Part shown: in pieces, positions 10,443 through 22,570 of the stretch
Position numbering within the stretch: the first letter of the stretch is position 1
How the letters are laid out: each line of letters begins with the position of its first letter
Position numbers and translations under genes: made by a program
NCBI GenBank assembly: GCA_021234155.1
Contig: JAJEKV010000025.1
Span: 4,117,773 to 4,181,772 of the forward strand
Source: Isoetes taiwanensis
Taxonomy: Eukaryota > Streptophyta > Lycopodiopsida > Isoetales > Isoetaceae
Length of the DNA: 64,000 nucleotides
Direction: 5' to 3'
The notes under the pieces: generated by a model
The model's input: only the letters and a program-made list of their open reading frames with translations
Told to the model about the DNA's origin: nothing
Database searches by the model: none

Positions 10443-10457
10443 CATTAAGAAATAAGT

Positions 10458-12520
10458 GGAGACTCAAACGATAGTGGTATATTATAAAATTGAAATTTCT
10501 TTCGTGACTTACATGGGTTTAAGTGGCAGAGGTCAGGAATGGTCCCATGGACAGGTCTAGTGTTAAACTTACCTATTAATCTAGAATTCTAACCAGCTAC
10601 TTCCTAAGGACTATGAAGAGAAACCTCTATTTTAGAGCACTACTAATTCTATGCTACCCTGCTAAATTTCAAATTTGGCTGGACAAATGCGATTAGACTC
10701 CATAGGATTTAATGGAAAATGCTCATGTAGAAATCTGGCCATCAAAATTTGGGAGATTGATCGATTGCTTCTGGCGTCTGAATGATTTTATTCCCATAAT
10801 TTACAAATGCCAAGCGAGATTAAGTTTTGAAAGTGGGAAATGCCACAACACAAATGAATAATGCAATAGAAACCCTTAATGCCCTGGTTCTCAGGTTCAC
10901 ATGCTACAATACAATGTCAACCGTCCATTTCAATGATGCTACTAGCTAGTAACGTCGTACTGGCCCATATTTTATAGGCACATACTCATAATAGCATAGA
11001 GAAATACAGTAGTCTCATAACACCCTAGAATATTACCATCTCCCCGTTGTTCATTTTCTTTGCTCATGCCTCCGTCGCCATAGCCGTCTTCTATCTTTCC
11101 TAATGCTGCTTTCAAGAAGGTAGTGCTTACAAATCTGGGAGTAGGTTTGAGTTCCACGACACGAGATTTAGTTTGAGCCATTTTTAAGCTCCATTCAAAC
11201 GGTTTTTGTCTTTTTTAAGTCTTGGTTTTGCTGATTTTTTGGCTATTGATTTTCCCGTCATTAGCTTCTAATGGAGCGGAAAGAGGTCGAATAGGGTGTT
11301 AACGCTAATGGGGGAAGTGAGATGCTTATTTTTTGGTTCTTCCCTTGTCATGAGAGCCATGTCTCATTATCATGTTGCGATACCATGATTCAATATAGTT
11401 GTTCTTCTGAAAAGCCTTTTCTTTACTCTTTCTTTTGTTCTTATTTAGCTTGCTCTTTTCTTTCCTATGTCAAGGGGGCTCAAAGTGCGTAGCAACAAAA
11501 GAAGCGGTCTTGGAAAGCGGGGTTCAATTCCACGCCTCGATCATGAAACCATGGTTCCATGCCTTGCTCCTTCTCCTCTTTTTCATTGTATCCATCCTCA
11601 AGTATTCCATTCCGACCTCTCTCTCTTATGCAAACCATTAAGGGGTTATAATGCTACGGCCCTCGGCTTGAGCCAAAACTTTTTGGGTCGTGTGGCCATA
11701 GCCAAAATGGCTCGGGCATGTGTTGCATGCACACACTCGCCATTCAGCCGCCATGGCCACATGGCCCTCAAATTTTTTTTTTTTCAAGTAACGCCCTTGT
11801 TTCACCTGTAACATATTTCGTCTTAAAAGACTTTGCGAATATGAGAAGGGAGACCCTAATATGGAGGAAGCCCCAAGGACTTAGCGATTATCCTTCGGCC
11901 TTCGGTGCTCTGGAGATGGTGCAAGGTTGTGCACCTTCTCCTCAAAAGAACACTATTAGTGTTGCATTACAATGATGCTTAAACCTTCATCATCGAGGCT
12001 ATTATTAGCATCGGGTTTAAATCTTTTCCTGCTCCTTGTTTTACGCTATATGATGATCAATTCTTTGACAATATGAATGTATATGATTCTCAATTTATGG
12101 ATTATGATGGTTTTATAAGTTGGATTCTTTCTTTGAAATGATAAGAACTATGCACGAATGATCTATTCTTTTGATTACCAATTTAAGTCTCTGATGAGTA
12201 TCAACTATGTTAAGTTGTTTTGTTGACTGATGATGAAAGAGCTTGATTTCAAACACTTGGAATGAGTTTTTTTAAGGATAAATCACGCATTCTTTCTATA
12301 TTCTTTGAGAATTACTCTCTTGTGATGATCGGGGTAAGATTTAAGTTCTATTGGAGCAACCTTGATTGCTATGTAGAACCAAATTGGAGACTTCTTTTTT
12401 AGATATGGATTTCTATCTTCTACTGTAAATTTAACGAAGTGCTTTTCTTTTTTTTTTTTTTTTTTTTTTTTTTGACATTTCGATCTGCACCACATTGACT
12501 TGACCTGTTCATTACTGTTT
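10458..12520. other. mostly non-coding; conserved C-terminal reading near 11,890-11,975
   Basis: No full gene is visible. A short plus-strand reading that ends before AATGATGCTTAAACC (11,970-11,984) is kept, with changes, in copy 2 near 24,800-24,885 and in the inverted third copy near 46,430-46,515. It contains a Trp/Lys-rich tail resembling FWPF...RWCK. It may be the end of an unknown gene. A short minus-strand frame at 10,972-11,181 is broken in copy 2. Confidence 0.35.
12448..12473. repeat. poly(T) tract, copy 1
   Basis: A run of about 26 T. The equivalent tract in copy 2 (25,356-25,373) is shorter, and the third copy has only a few T. Confidence 0.9.
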
Positions 12521-12988
12521 TGTTAGCAGTTAGCGGCAGTTGAGTGGTAGCACTATCTGCCTGTCGACCCATCCCCGGCGTGTCCAAGAACACGATATTA
12601 GAGATACTTGGTCTCTTTAATGCATTTGTCCAATGCATATATATTAGTCTATTGTAACCTTTTTGTACTTCATTCAATACAAAACCCAACTATATATTCC
12701 CACCATATCTTGTTGCGCGCTCTATATATTCATATAGTATCGGGGCGTCGGGTATGGCGCACAAGAGTAAAAACCAATGCCGTGAGAGAGATAAAGTGCA
12801 AGCTTGCTACACTTGGAGTGAACGAGAGAATTCAAAAGCTGCGTCGTTCCTATATTCGGCGACCCAAATTCCATCGTTATTGTTGCCAAGGGAGAAGACC
12901 AAGCATTTTTTAGCGCCTCTCCTTTCCTTGAAGCCAGATATTTGCCTTTATTTGGTATTTATTTTATTCTTACTAAGATGGTTGGGCC
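12521..12988 (+). mobile_element. Copia-2 5' LTR and gag leader, truncated at the duplication end
   Basis: TGTTAGCAGTTAGC starts the LTR (12,521-12,732). It ends TTCA before a PBS-like TAGTATC segment. Identity with copy 2 stops at 12,988, nine bases into the gag start. Confidence 0.8.
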
Positions 12989-15900
12989 GGATTAGATATT
13001 GGCTCGAGATTTTCTACATTAGCATCGAGTTTAGGCCCTTATGTGATCCCACCAAACCTCTAACGGGATATCCTCACTAAACTTATGTTAGATTTCTTAG
13101 GTTTCTGGTTTTACTTTTAAAAAAGTAATAGAACACCCAATGAACAGTTGATTTTGAAATAGATAGTTGATGGATATGTGATCTTTGTGAATATTACAAG
13201 TGATATTGGTAATGTATGTTGACAAACATGTACTATTGATGTGCAAACACTTATTCAATGTCTATGCTAAATAATTTCAAGTATATTTTATATGGTTGGT
13301 ATTCTAGTTTTAGGATTCCCAAAATCCCACGGAGTGAATTGAATCGATAGAATAAATGTCGCAGCAATACATTTCTTGTGAAAAGTAACGATTTCTTAAA
13401 AAAGAAGTTCTAACTCAAACAGTAGCAATCAATTTACTTGCTGGCTAGCTGCAAAAATTTAGATGCTTCCAATAATCTGAGATCGGGCATTTGGCTTAGC
13501 GGGCATGTACATGTGCGGACAAACATAACACACCTCAATAATGCGAGGAAGCGGACATAGGCGAGGCATGTGCATGTGCATGTCTTGAACAAGCCTGAGA
13601 ATTCAAAATTTGCACACAATTATCTATCCAACAATGCGCGAGCGAGGCATAGGCATGGGCATGTGTATCATAAAACAATCAAACAAATAAAAACACACTG
13701 CACGCAATCATCGATATTCTTAAATCTACAAGAAATATCGGGGACGTAAACCACCTCTGAACATTTCTTTTGTCCAACTTCGTGGCAAGTAGATTTCCCA
13801 CAAAAGATCTCGATATGAATATAGACTAATAACGAATATGGTTTTTAAACGAGTCCGATGCCCTTTATATATGTCAAGGTGAGTTGAATTGTTTTAATAT
13901 TTGTTTGAAATTTTTTTTACTGCTAGTTATATATGGCATCGGTTGCTAGTTATTGAGGAAATTCTAAGTTCGACATTATCACATGCGGTTTATAGATTCA
14001 TTGGAGGATTCCTATGGGAACAAAATGAGATCTCAAATTTCCTTTGATGTGTCATGGATAATGTCGTGTCATTAGTAGTTCGTTGTTAGGAAAGATAGAT
14101 AGATAGATAGGTAGGTAGGTAGGTATGTAGAGCAAGGCCTAATATCTTCTTTTTACAAAGAGATGGTGTTGGTATTTGTCTCGGGGAAGGCCATATGTTA
14201 CGCCATGCAAACCTCCCTTTCCCCTTGGAATTTGTTGACCTCCTATTGAATGCATTTTGAATTTAGTACTTCAGACTAGGTGAAGGTCCGGATATGGAAT
14301 TGGTGGCATTCCATCTGTGCGGTTTTGAAGCGATTAAACTCACAAATTGAAGATGCCATAGCCGTAACAAACTTGCTTATCGGTGCATTTCTTCATCGTT
14401 CTCTTATGTTGCTTATGCATCATCCTACCAAGTTGGTATTCACTTACTTGGATAGCTTTTGCATAACTATTTTATGTTTCATGTTCGACAACTTTGAAAC
14501 GCTTTAGAGTGCTATAAGCTGAGGCATCAAGCTTCAGGTCTATAATTTTTTTGGATCGATCTGCGACTGCCACTGCCATTGCCGAGGCCATACATATTGC
14601 ATGAGGCCAACGGTTAGGAAAGGTCATTGGTCTCTTTTTGACGAATCTTCTTTGTTACTTCATGCCATTCTTAAATTGTGGATCTGTCCATTTGTAGGTT
14701 GGAATTGTATATGAACATCCATGTGCTCTAGGGTCTTCAAAATGGATCAAGGTACTTATCTAGCAATAGTGTTTTCCCTCATTTTTAAATAACTCTACCA
14801 ATGGGCATGCTTTTGCATGCCCACCTATCATTCTTATAACGATTTTTGTTATAAGTTTCATATAGCAGACTTCATTCGTCCTCTCCGGTTTTAATAACTA
14901 CAATCTTATCTTTTTTAGGTATGCCACATTTGCTTAATGAAAATGCTGAATTGTTATGAGCATCCCAACATTGCATGAAGCATTTATGGTGCAGGTGCCA
15001 GGGTAAGTAATTTGAGTTTGTTGCATTATTGTGGGATTGGAAATGTTCAATATGTGTATACATAATTGTATATCTTATACATATATCGTTTCAAGTATAT
15101 AAATTTGGTGAGAATAATCTGTACGTACAACAATGGATGCATCATTAAATGCGGTGCTACATTCATTTTGTGGAGGCATTTCAATAATTGTTTCAAGTAG
15201 TTACCGTTCTACTTTTTGCTCAAATTGTTCTTCAAAGTTCTTACATCACATTCGACAAATTTCAATTTCAAATAGGTCACAAATCATATATTCCCAAGGA
15301 TGGCAAAACCACTACAAACTAGTAACAAGATTAGAAAGGTATCTCCAACAATACATAGCATGACGATGTCCCAAGAAGTGTCAAAGAGAGATTAACAATG
15401 CGAATTGAGCTCGGAAAATCAAGCACAAAAGGAAATTGTCAAACCTAGGAAAGCACCATCATCGAACTCAAGAAAATCAACGAATTGTAAATCACATAGT
15501 CGTCACATAGAAGCAAAGGCAAGTTCGTCCACTCGAGCACTTTCTAGTAAAAAATGTAGAAAAGACAAACCATATAGGAAAACAATATCGTGAATGACCC
15601 GGATGGCATACTATGCACAAAACCATATAAAAGCGAAAGATAAAGATAGAGGTACTAAGCCCCAAACAATATAAATTGAGGGCCTCCAGATATGTCGAGC
15701 ACGCAAAACTCCCACCAAATGGCAAGCTCAAAAAGCCCTCAAAGCAATATGAGAACGTATAAGTTTGTTTCCATATCCAAATTGTACATATGACAAGAAT
15801 TGAAAGCATCCATATATTATGAATGCAAGTCATTAACCATATTCACTCCTTTATGTTTCAAAATAAAATACACATGCAAAAATGCATCTCATGAAAAAAC

Positions 15901-17370
15901 ATTCCAATTATTAATCAAGTAACCATACTTAAACGAATTAATGCCAAGAAATATTGATAGAAAAACAATAGCCTAAAGCAAGTTGATATAATCGTTGAAA
16001 GAAGCAAACCTAGAATGGATACCTCACACACGGGACTCAACTTGTATAAAAATCGACAAATGATGTGCGCCCAAGTCCGGATCAAACAAGTCAAAACCAC
16101 GGTCCCTATGGCAAGAGCCCGGACTAAGGAAAAGATAGCAAAATGAGATAATGATGTACTATAGTTGATGGAATGACGTGATGGAATCATCGAAACAAGA
16201 GGAGAACATCCCCCCTATTGACCTAATAAAAATGGAACTTGAAAAGGCCACAAAGGAACTTCCTCTAGAAAAATATCTCAGCAAAATAATTGTCTACATT
16301 GATGATCTGAGAATTCTGAAGCAAGAATGCCCAACCCTGTAAATCCAACTTTACCCAAACCTTCTGCCAAGTTTATAATCAGCAAATATACCTCATATCC
16401 AAAACCAAGGATCAAATCCAAAATGATGTATGATGATAAGGTAAACTACAATTAAATGCCCACCGAATGTAAAACCAAGCATAAGTCCAGATGCAAAAAG
16501 GGATATTTATGATATGCATATAAGAAATTTAGTCTAAAATAAACTTGATGTATTGATCAAGGCGAAGAAACCCATAGAAATATGTGAATGGGCATGCAAA
16601 TCAACATGGAAAAAAGCGGATGTGCGTAAGTATCCAATGAGACGTAAATTATAAGAGCAACAACTTAGATGACAATGAAAGTAATTATTCAAAGATTAAT
16701 ATTAGGACCAAATTAGGCTAATATGGGCAAATACCAGATAAGAAACCAAGTATACCATCTCCCGGATTAGCATGCCACAAATGACCAATGCCTTTGTATA
16801 AGTCAAAACAATTTACACTTGCAAAAGGACATCGTATAGAAAACACACTGTAAATTACTAATTGAAAACCATGCCAAGGCACCCCATACATAGAGAGTAA
16901 ATGCCCTCCTAAAATTTCAAATAACTCTAGAAGCACAAATAACGAGGCAATCAATCTATGGATTCATAGAATCGAGAAGAAATTGCCTTGTATCATGCAC
17001 AAGAACAACCCTATGAAAAAACGATAGTTGTAAGAAATGCTACAACAGGACCTTGACGTAGAAAATGATCGAACAAAAAACCGTCTACATAACTCTAAGC
17101 AAAAACCCCGACATATAGAATTCTTTGCAAACTCCTAAACCTGAGACTAACCCCTAGCCCAAGGGCAAGCCAACATATGCACATCCAATTGATAGACATC
17201 TACCTAAGTCATTTAGCAATAATTGAAACAACTGAGATAACATCCACAAGTCAAGTAGCAATATCTTAAACAAATGAGATGGCACACCAGATGGACCTGC
17301 ATAAAACTATCATAACTTAGGAAAAGGCCAAAAGGAGATACAATACCCAGAAACAATATAAATATGGCAA
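12989..17370. other. long AT-rich stretch without recognisable genes
   Basis: About 4.4 kb with only short non-conserved open frames on both strands. If the tandem-duplication model holds, this is the left part of unit 2. Its partner would lie just left of the window. I see no RNA gene or complete element. Confidence 0.5.
14092..14130. repeat. GATA/GTAG microsatellite
   Basis: A run of GATA units passes directly into a run of GGTA units. Confidence 0.9.
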
Positions 17371-19026
17371 ACCAAAATAACCCTAATTTTTGCTGTATTT
17401 CCCAAATTGCCCTTTGTATTTTTGAAATTCCCAAATTACCCAAAAGTAAAATGGAAAATCCGAAAATAGGCTTGCCGCTTAAAAATCTTCTCGCTTCGAT
17501 TTCTTCTCCGTTTCCTAATCCCGACCGATGTCGATCGCTATGGTCACGATACAAACCCGACTGAATTCAATCTTTGCCGACCAATTCGATCTTCTTCTTG
17601 ATTCCACACCGAGGTAAGTCATTAGTAATGCTGGATTACGCCATTATTTAGTACTAGAATCGCATGCCCGGATCCGCAGCTTTCGTAGTTGGATTCCACA
17701 CAGGTTACTTCCGCAGATTCCCTTTACAACCCCTTGCTTCTTTTGGCCTCGCTTTAAGATTGTTTGCTTCCGAAATTAACCCGGCTTTTAAGATTTGGCT
17801 CTGGACTTTTGTTTTACGATAGAATGAAAGGTTTATTGCCGCCTATGGATCTTGTGTTTCCGGGAGTTCATCATGCTTTTGTATGAGACATTTGGACGTT
17901 AATCTTAAAAAGAAGTGCAACAATGGTGAATTCATCGTTCTTTTGGCAAGTCGCATATGCTAAATCGTGGAGGGCTTTAATGAAGCTATCCAAAGCATGA
18001 GGGCAATCAATAACGGTGTTCTGATTGGATGCTTGCTTCAAAGACCACACAATATTGAACAAATCGCACACTTTAAAGGAACACGGTTTGGTCACTTGAC
18101 TTCTAACATTGCAGAGGCCTTAAATTCTTGGCTTCTTGAAGCTAGAGATAAACCTATCATTCCAATGCTAGAAATTATTCAAGACAGCCTAATCAACGCT
18201 TTTACAAGAACCGTGTTGAAGGTGAGGCTTTGTGCGGGCTCTTGTGGAGAAGCTGCTACATACACTCTAGTGAAAGATGCTCAACAACATATTACAAAGC
18301 GCTTCACCGAATCGAGCTAGAAGGTATATAGTATTTCCTTCATGCATTTGTGTTTGAAGTACAAAGTCCGTGAGCGATCGGTTGTGGTTAACATTGAGTC
18401 TAAAACATGTTCGTGTTTGGAGTGGCAAATGTTAGGATTGCCTTGTGGTCATCACGATTCTTTGCTATTCTTTTTTCGGCGACAACGCCCGGATCTTTAT
18501 ACCCATCCAGTTACTTGTTAAGCTCATTTTGCTATTCATATCTTTGGAGCTATTTATCCACCAAATTTTGAACTTGTTGGAAGTAATGAATTACTACCTC
18601 CTGCGACACGCCGTCCTCCGGAAGGCCTAGAAGGAAACGGGGATGACCTGTACACGAGAGATAGAAAAAAGGTGTACAAGTGCACACGCCAGGCAATGGC
18701 GCCATAATGAACGCAAAATTCAGAAAATCCTATTTGACATTGCATATTTTGTCATAATTTCATGTTGTGAAAATTATTTTGGAGCTCAAGAATATGTGGT
18801 ATTAAATACTTTCATTCCATCTCAGTAACTTTCATTCCATCTGTAAAAAAACAATAATCTATTGTGAATTTGGAAAGTTGCATGCATTCCATCCGTAAGA
18901 ATAATAATCTATTGTGAATTTGGAACGTTGCCGCGGCTTTTTTGATAATTTTTAGCATAGAAAGGGCTATTTGGGAAAATACGAAGGGCTTTTGGGAAAT
19001 AAGTCAACAATTAAGGTTATTTTGGT
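17371..19026 (+). mobile_element. MULE deletion derivative, copy 2
   Basis: The inverted arms are 17,371-17,470 and about 18,940-19,026, both with AAAGGGC-x-ATTTGGGAAA and GGTTATTTTGGT motifs. Between them lie a GC-rich leader with a splice donor (CCGAG|GTAAGTC, 17,611-17,622) and only the C-terminal third of a MuDR transposase. At about 1.66 kb it is far shorter than an autonomous MULE, so the catalytic region has been deleted. No matching 9-bp TSD was found, so the ends are approximate. Confidence 0.6.
17805..18745 (+). pseudogene. MULE transposase fragment, copy 2
   Basis: The reading starts about 130 bp earlier than copy 1 as seen in this window, at a FPGVHHAF...MRHL stretch typical of MuDR just after the catalytic core. 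The SWIM finger remains (CSC, then CGH, 18,409-18,450). Several one-base breaks follow, and the CCHC knuckle that is intact in copy 1 has lost Cys residues here. Differences from copy 1 fall at CAG/CTG sites, such as the codons after CGH. It is not translatable as sequenced. Confidence 0.85.
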
Positions 19027-19527
19027 AAATTTCCCAAAATAATAACAATACAGATCTAGGAGGAATACCAGGGAAATGTAAAACAGGCCGATCCCCATCT
19101 GTTTGAGTTTCTGTATAAGCGGAAGCGTGGAAGCAAATTGGCATCCATGGCGTTGGTGTAAGCTTGCGCGGAAGGAAATTGGAAGTAAGAAATTCGGCAT
19201 CTATGCCCCCTGATTCCGACAAGGGAAGCCAATCTGCAAGCTAGAAAAAGGCTGGGCGACGAAGCAGAGGGCAGCAGAATACGAATTCTCGTAAAGTTTT
19301 AACAGGAGATCGAGAGAGATGAATCCCTTAGCAAAATGCAGGAAAATAGGAAACTACCAGAATAATTTATTAGAATCAAAGCAAATTTGAGAGGTCGGAT
19401 CTGTAAGCCTAGTTGGTTATCTCGACTTCGTGGCAAATAATCAAGCCGATGCAAGCGTGATAGGCGTACAAAGCGAAGCCTGAATGCGGTACTGACAACA
19501 GAGGCCCAGTGCAAGACTTCCCCGGAA
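19027..19527. other. MULE flank, copy 2, no gene seen
   Basis: Counterpart of 1116-1584. Confidence 0.6.
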
Positions 19528-19532
19528 CTAAG
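19528..19532. other. empty target site of Copia-1
   Basis: A single CTAAG joins the sequences that flank Copia-1 in copy 1. This gives the pre-insertion allele. Confidence 0.95.
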
Positions 19533-19782
19533 AAGCGCCCAATCCTCTTCATTTGATACCACTAAACCTTTCCCAAGCAATTCCCCCAGTATGTCCTGTG
19601 AAAAGGGACTCATTCCAAAATGCCCAGCTTTCTTAGACAGAACCTCCGTCGCCATATCCGGATCTTCTAAAGTAAGCCTCGGTGCATGGCCACCATATTT
19701 ATCAGCATAGAACTTACGATCAGGCAGAATGTGATCCACAATATCATGAGTAATTTCACTAAGTCCTCTCTGTGCCTGCATC
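19533..19782 (-). pseudogene. cytochrome P450 (CYP72-clan-like) exon fragment, copy 2
   Basis: It is identical in translation to the copy-1 exon at 6394-6643: ITHDIVDHILPD through NEEDWA, with the CCCAG acceptor before it. Homology ends at the same residue, where sequence near the MULE begins. That makes the P450 a pre-duplication truncation. The identical coding exon contrasts with the noisy flanks. Confidence 0.75.
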
Positions 19783-20210
19783 CTGGGTCAGCAAAGCAAT
19801 CCCGCCAGTAAGAGAAACTAGTCAGAAATTCGCAAGTTCGATAAAGTAGCCAGAGTTTTGCCACGCTTAGATTAGAGCGTTGGAGGAGAAAAATTGATCA
19901 AGAAGACACCCTGGCATGTTGGACGAAGATTAAAAGCTGGGATGGGCTTCTGCATGGCATGCCGATTGCATAAAGCACCTTTATTTTAGAACCAAAACGC
20001 AATGTCACTGCACAAGTCCAAGATCTCGCCAAACACGGCTACTCTTGGATGATCTATATATGAGGGGACTCCAAGCCCCTCACAAAACCTGATCAAATGA
20101 AACTGCGGAGCAAAAGGCATGAAAACCAAGAACATCAACTCACAAATGCATCTTACATTCATTCAATCGACAAGCATCTTAAAACTCAAAACACCAATAT
20201 GCATTCTTAC

Positions 20211-20301
20211 CATGTAGAACACCCTTCTCCTCGAGGATCACTAAGAAAAACAACCGCGAAACCAACATGCATGCATAGAGAGATAAGAATAAAGCTTCCA
20301 T
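20211..20301 (-). pseudogene. possible P450 first exon (membrane anchor), copy 2
   Basis: The 91-bp counterpart of 7076-7166, with ATG at 20,301 and donor GTAAG at 20,210. Two compensating small indels change the middle residues but keep the length. Confidence 0.35.
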
Positions 20302-20539
20302 TGTACCTGCTGCTATAGGATGCCTGCTAAAAAGTTCTCTGGCACCTGCTACAATGCGCCCGCTAACAACCAAGTATGTACTTTTATGGTGAGAATCCAA
20401 GAGTAGAATCGTGTAAGGAAGTGGAAGAGTGAGAAGAAAGACTAAAGGAGGGGCAGGGAAAAGAAGAGGGAAGCAATGGGAATGAAAGAAGTGCTGCTGT
20501 GAGAAGACGCCGATAACTGGTCTCGAATGTGGAGTGCAC

Positions 20540-20546
20540 TTATATA
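20540..20546 (-). promoter_or_regulatory. TATA box, copy 2
   Basis: TATATAA on the minus strand, same position relative to the P450-like first exon as in copy 1. Confidence 0.45.
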
Positions 20547-20743
20547 ATGGCTCGTCCCTGCCTAGAATCGCGATCCGAGGGCTCGGATCGATGCGATTAT
20601 TAATTGATTAGGTTAGCTTGCATAAGTTAAGGGTAAGGTTGAAGCACAAAAAATTGAGAATTTATGGGGTACTTATGACCAAATTGAACCTACATGGAAT
20701 TTCACTAACAGCTTTCAAAAACCATGTGATCGAAGCTAAAAAA

Positions 20744-21240
20744 TAAGATAAGATAAGATAAGAGTTTTTAACGTCCACGAGAACCCTCTTGGGTTATGGG
20801 ACCAGAACAGAAAAAGGGGGCATGAGCCCTAACAAAACTCGGGAGCTATGCCCCCTAACAAGTCTCAAATACCAAGAACAAAACAAGCGGGCACAAGCCC
20901 AAGCAGAATGGGGGGGCTATGCCCCATAACAATGTAACCAATAAAACGAAAGGGTGAAACCAACCAAACCAAAACCAAACCAAAATGGAGAGGGGAAGCA
21001 TAGGGCTATACAAAACTGTCCATGGATCGATTGCCTACCAATAATCTCGGATGATAGCCCCTCCCCTCAGATCTGCCCCTTCCAGATTGCGGTCAAGCCT
21101 CGCGGACTCGGCATAATTCTTCCTTCCGTCTACAGAGCTGTATGTCTTCCTGGACAGAGAAGGCGGTTCCTTTCAAGTGATTGCCATGTCGGAGGATGTG
21201 TGTCTGGACAAGCCATCCCGAAAGGGACTAGCGGTGTCGA
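20744..21240 (-). mobile_element. non-LTR retroelement 3' end with ATAAG-repeat tail, copy 2
   Basis: Counterpart of 7612-8100. The tail and terminal block are identical to copy 1; the GC-rich upstream part differs at CHG sites. Confidence 0.45.
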
Positions 21241-22570
21241 GGGGCTACGGTCGGGGTCGTCTTGCTCCAACTCGGTGTGGGAGAGGATGCCCTGCACAGT
21301 ATGTGCATTACACCGAGTGAAAAAACGGTCCACCTCAATTATAGCGAGAAGTGTCACTCGCCTCTTCAAGACCTACAATGCGGGGGTTCGTATGAGGAGG
21401 TGTGCTCAGGTCTCTACCAGCTCAGGCGGGATCTTCTACCGGCAACAAACAATCTCTGTCGGGCGGCCGGAGGGCCTAGGTAATGTAGCATCTTCCTCGG
21501 GGCATGGCATGTACATGGTCGTGGTGGTCGATGTTATGATAGACAAAGTGAAACATTAACATGGCCCTGCGCCGACCAATAGTATCTCCAAAAAGTTGTA
21601 CCCCGACTTTCTAAGGGTAATTGAGCAGATGTCTCGTGGAGTGTGGCGGTGGAGATTGGACCGTGTAGAGCTTGACCAACGATTGGAGGAATACAATGGA
21701 TCCGGAGCGCAGCTTCCGTCCAAGGCTGCAGCTAAGGATGCATTGGGGGCGGATTTTGCTGCAGTTGGACCTTTGGGGCCAAAGGAGGGGGGTGCCTAGA
21801 GGTAGGGCTCTATCGTGGGGTCATAGGGCTTAGCGCATGACACGGGCACCTTAATGAGGTTCTTTGCCAAGGGTCGCTCTCGGCCATACGCGAATCGCGA
21901 CGGGTCATTGTGATGTTCTATGAGACAGGAACTGGGCAAGGGCAAAGCAACGAGTTGCAAATAGCTAGACAGAGGTAGGAGCAGACCAAGGCAAGGAGAA
22001 TTTAAGAGGGGGCTAGAAATTAGTAGCTGGCCGGAAATCGATGCTCGGCACGAGATATAGGAAATTTCAACCCCTGGTGTGTGAGGGTTGTGCTGTCATT
22101 GTGCCAATACTGGCAAAGAGGTAGGGTCGTTCCTGACTCTAGGGCCCTTGGCCAGGAAAGGGGCTTGGGCGTCGATCACGAGGAGCTAATATTGCCAGGC
22201 CAAATTAGGTCTAGGGATGTGCTATTGGTGACGCTATACAAGAATAACACGCAAGAACCGACCCACCGGAACTTCGAGCTACAAGGGGGCTAGAATCGAT
22301 CTACTAAAGGAAAAGCATAATGGGCCTGCTGGCCCAACCAACCTAGTGCAAAACTTGTGGATCAAACCGAAGGCAAAAATCAGTGGGGTGGATTCCCGCT
22401 GCGTTGATGGAAGCCTGGAGCTGCCGTATCGGATTTGGCCGGACCTTGCCGAACCGGGTCCCAAGCTTGCCAAAGACCTTGTCGAAGATCGGGCTACTTT
22501 GGAAACAGGGAGTTGCACTTCTTTTTTGCTTCAAAGCCTAGCCTAAAGCGCCCTAGATGCTAAAATGGTG
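21241..22570. other. unclassified repeat-like block, copy 2
   Basis: Counterpart of 8101-9430. No domain recognised. Confidence 0.35.
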
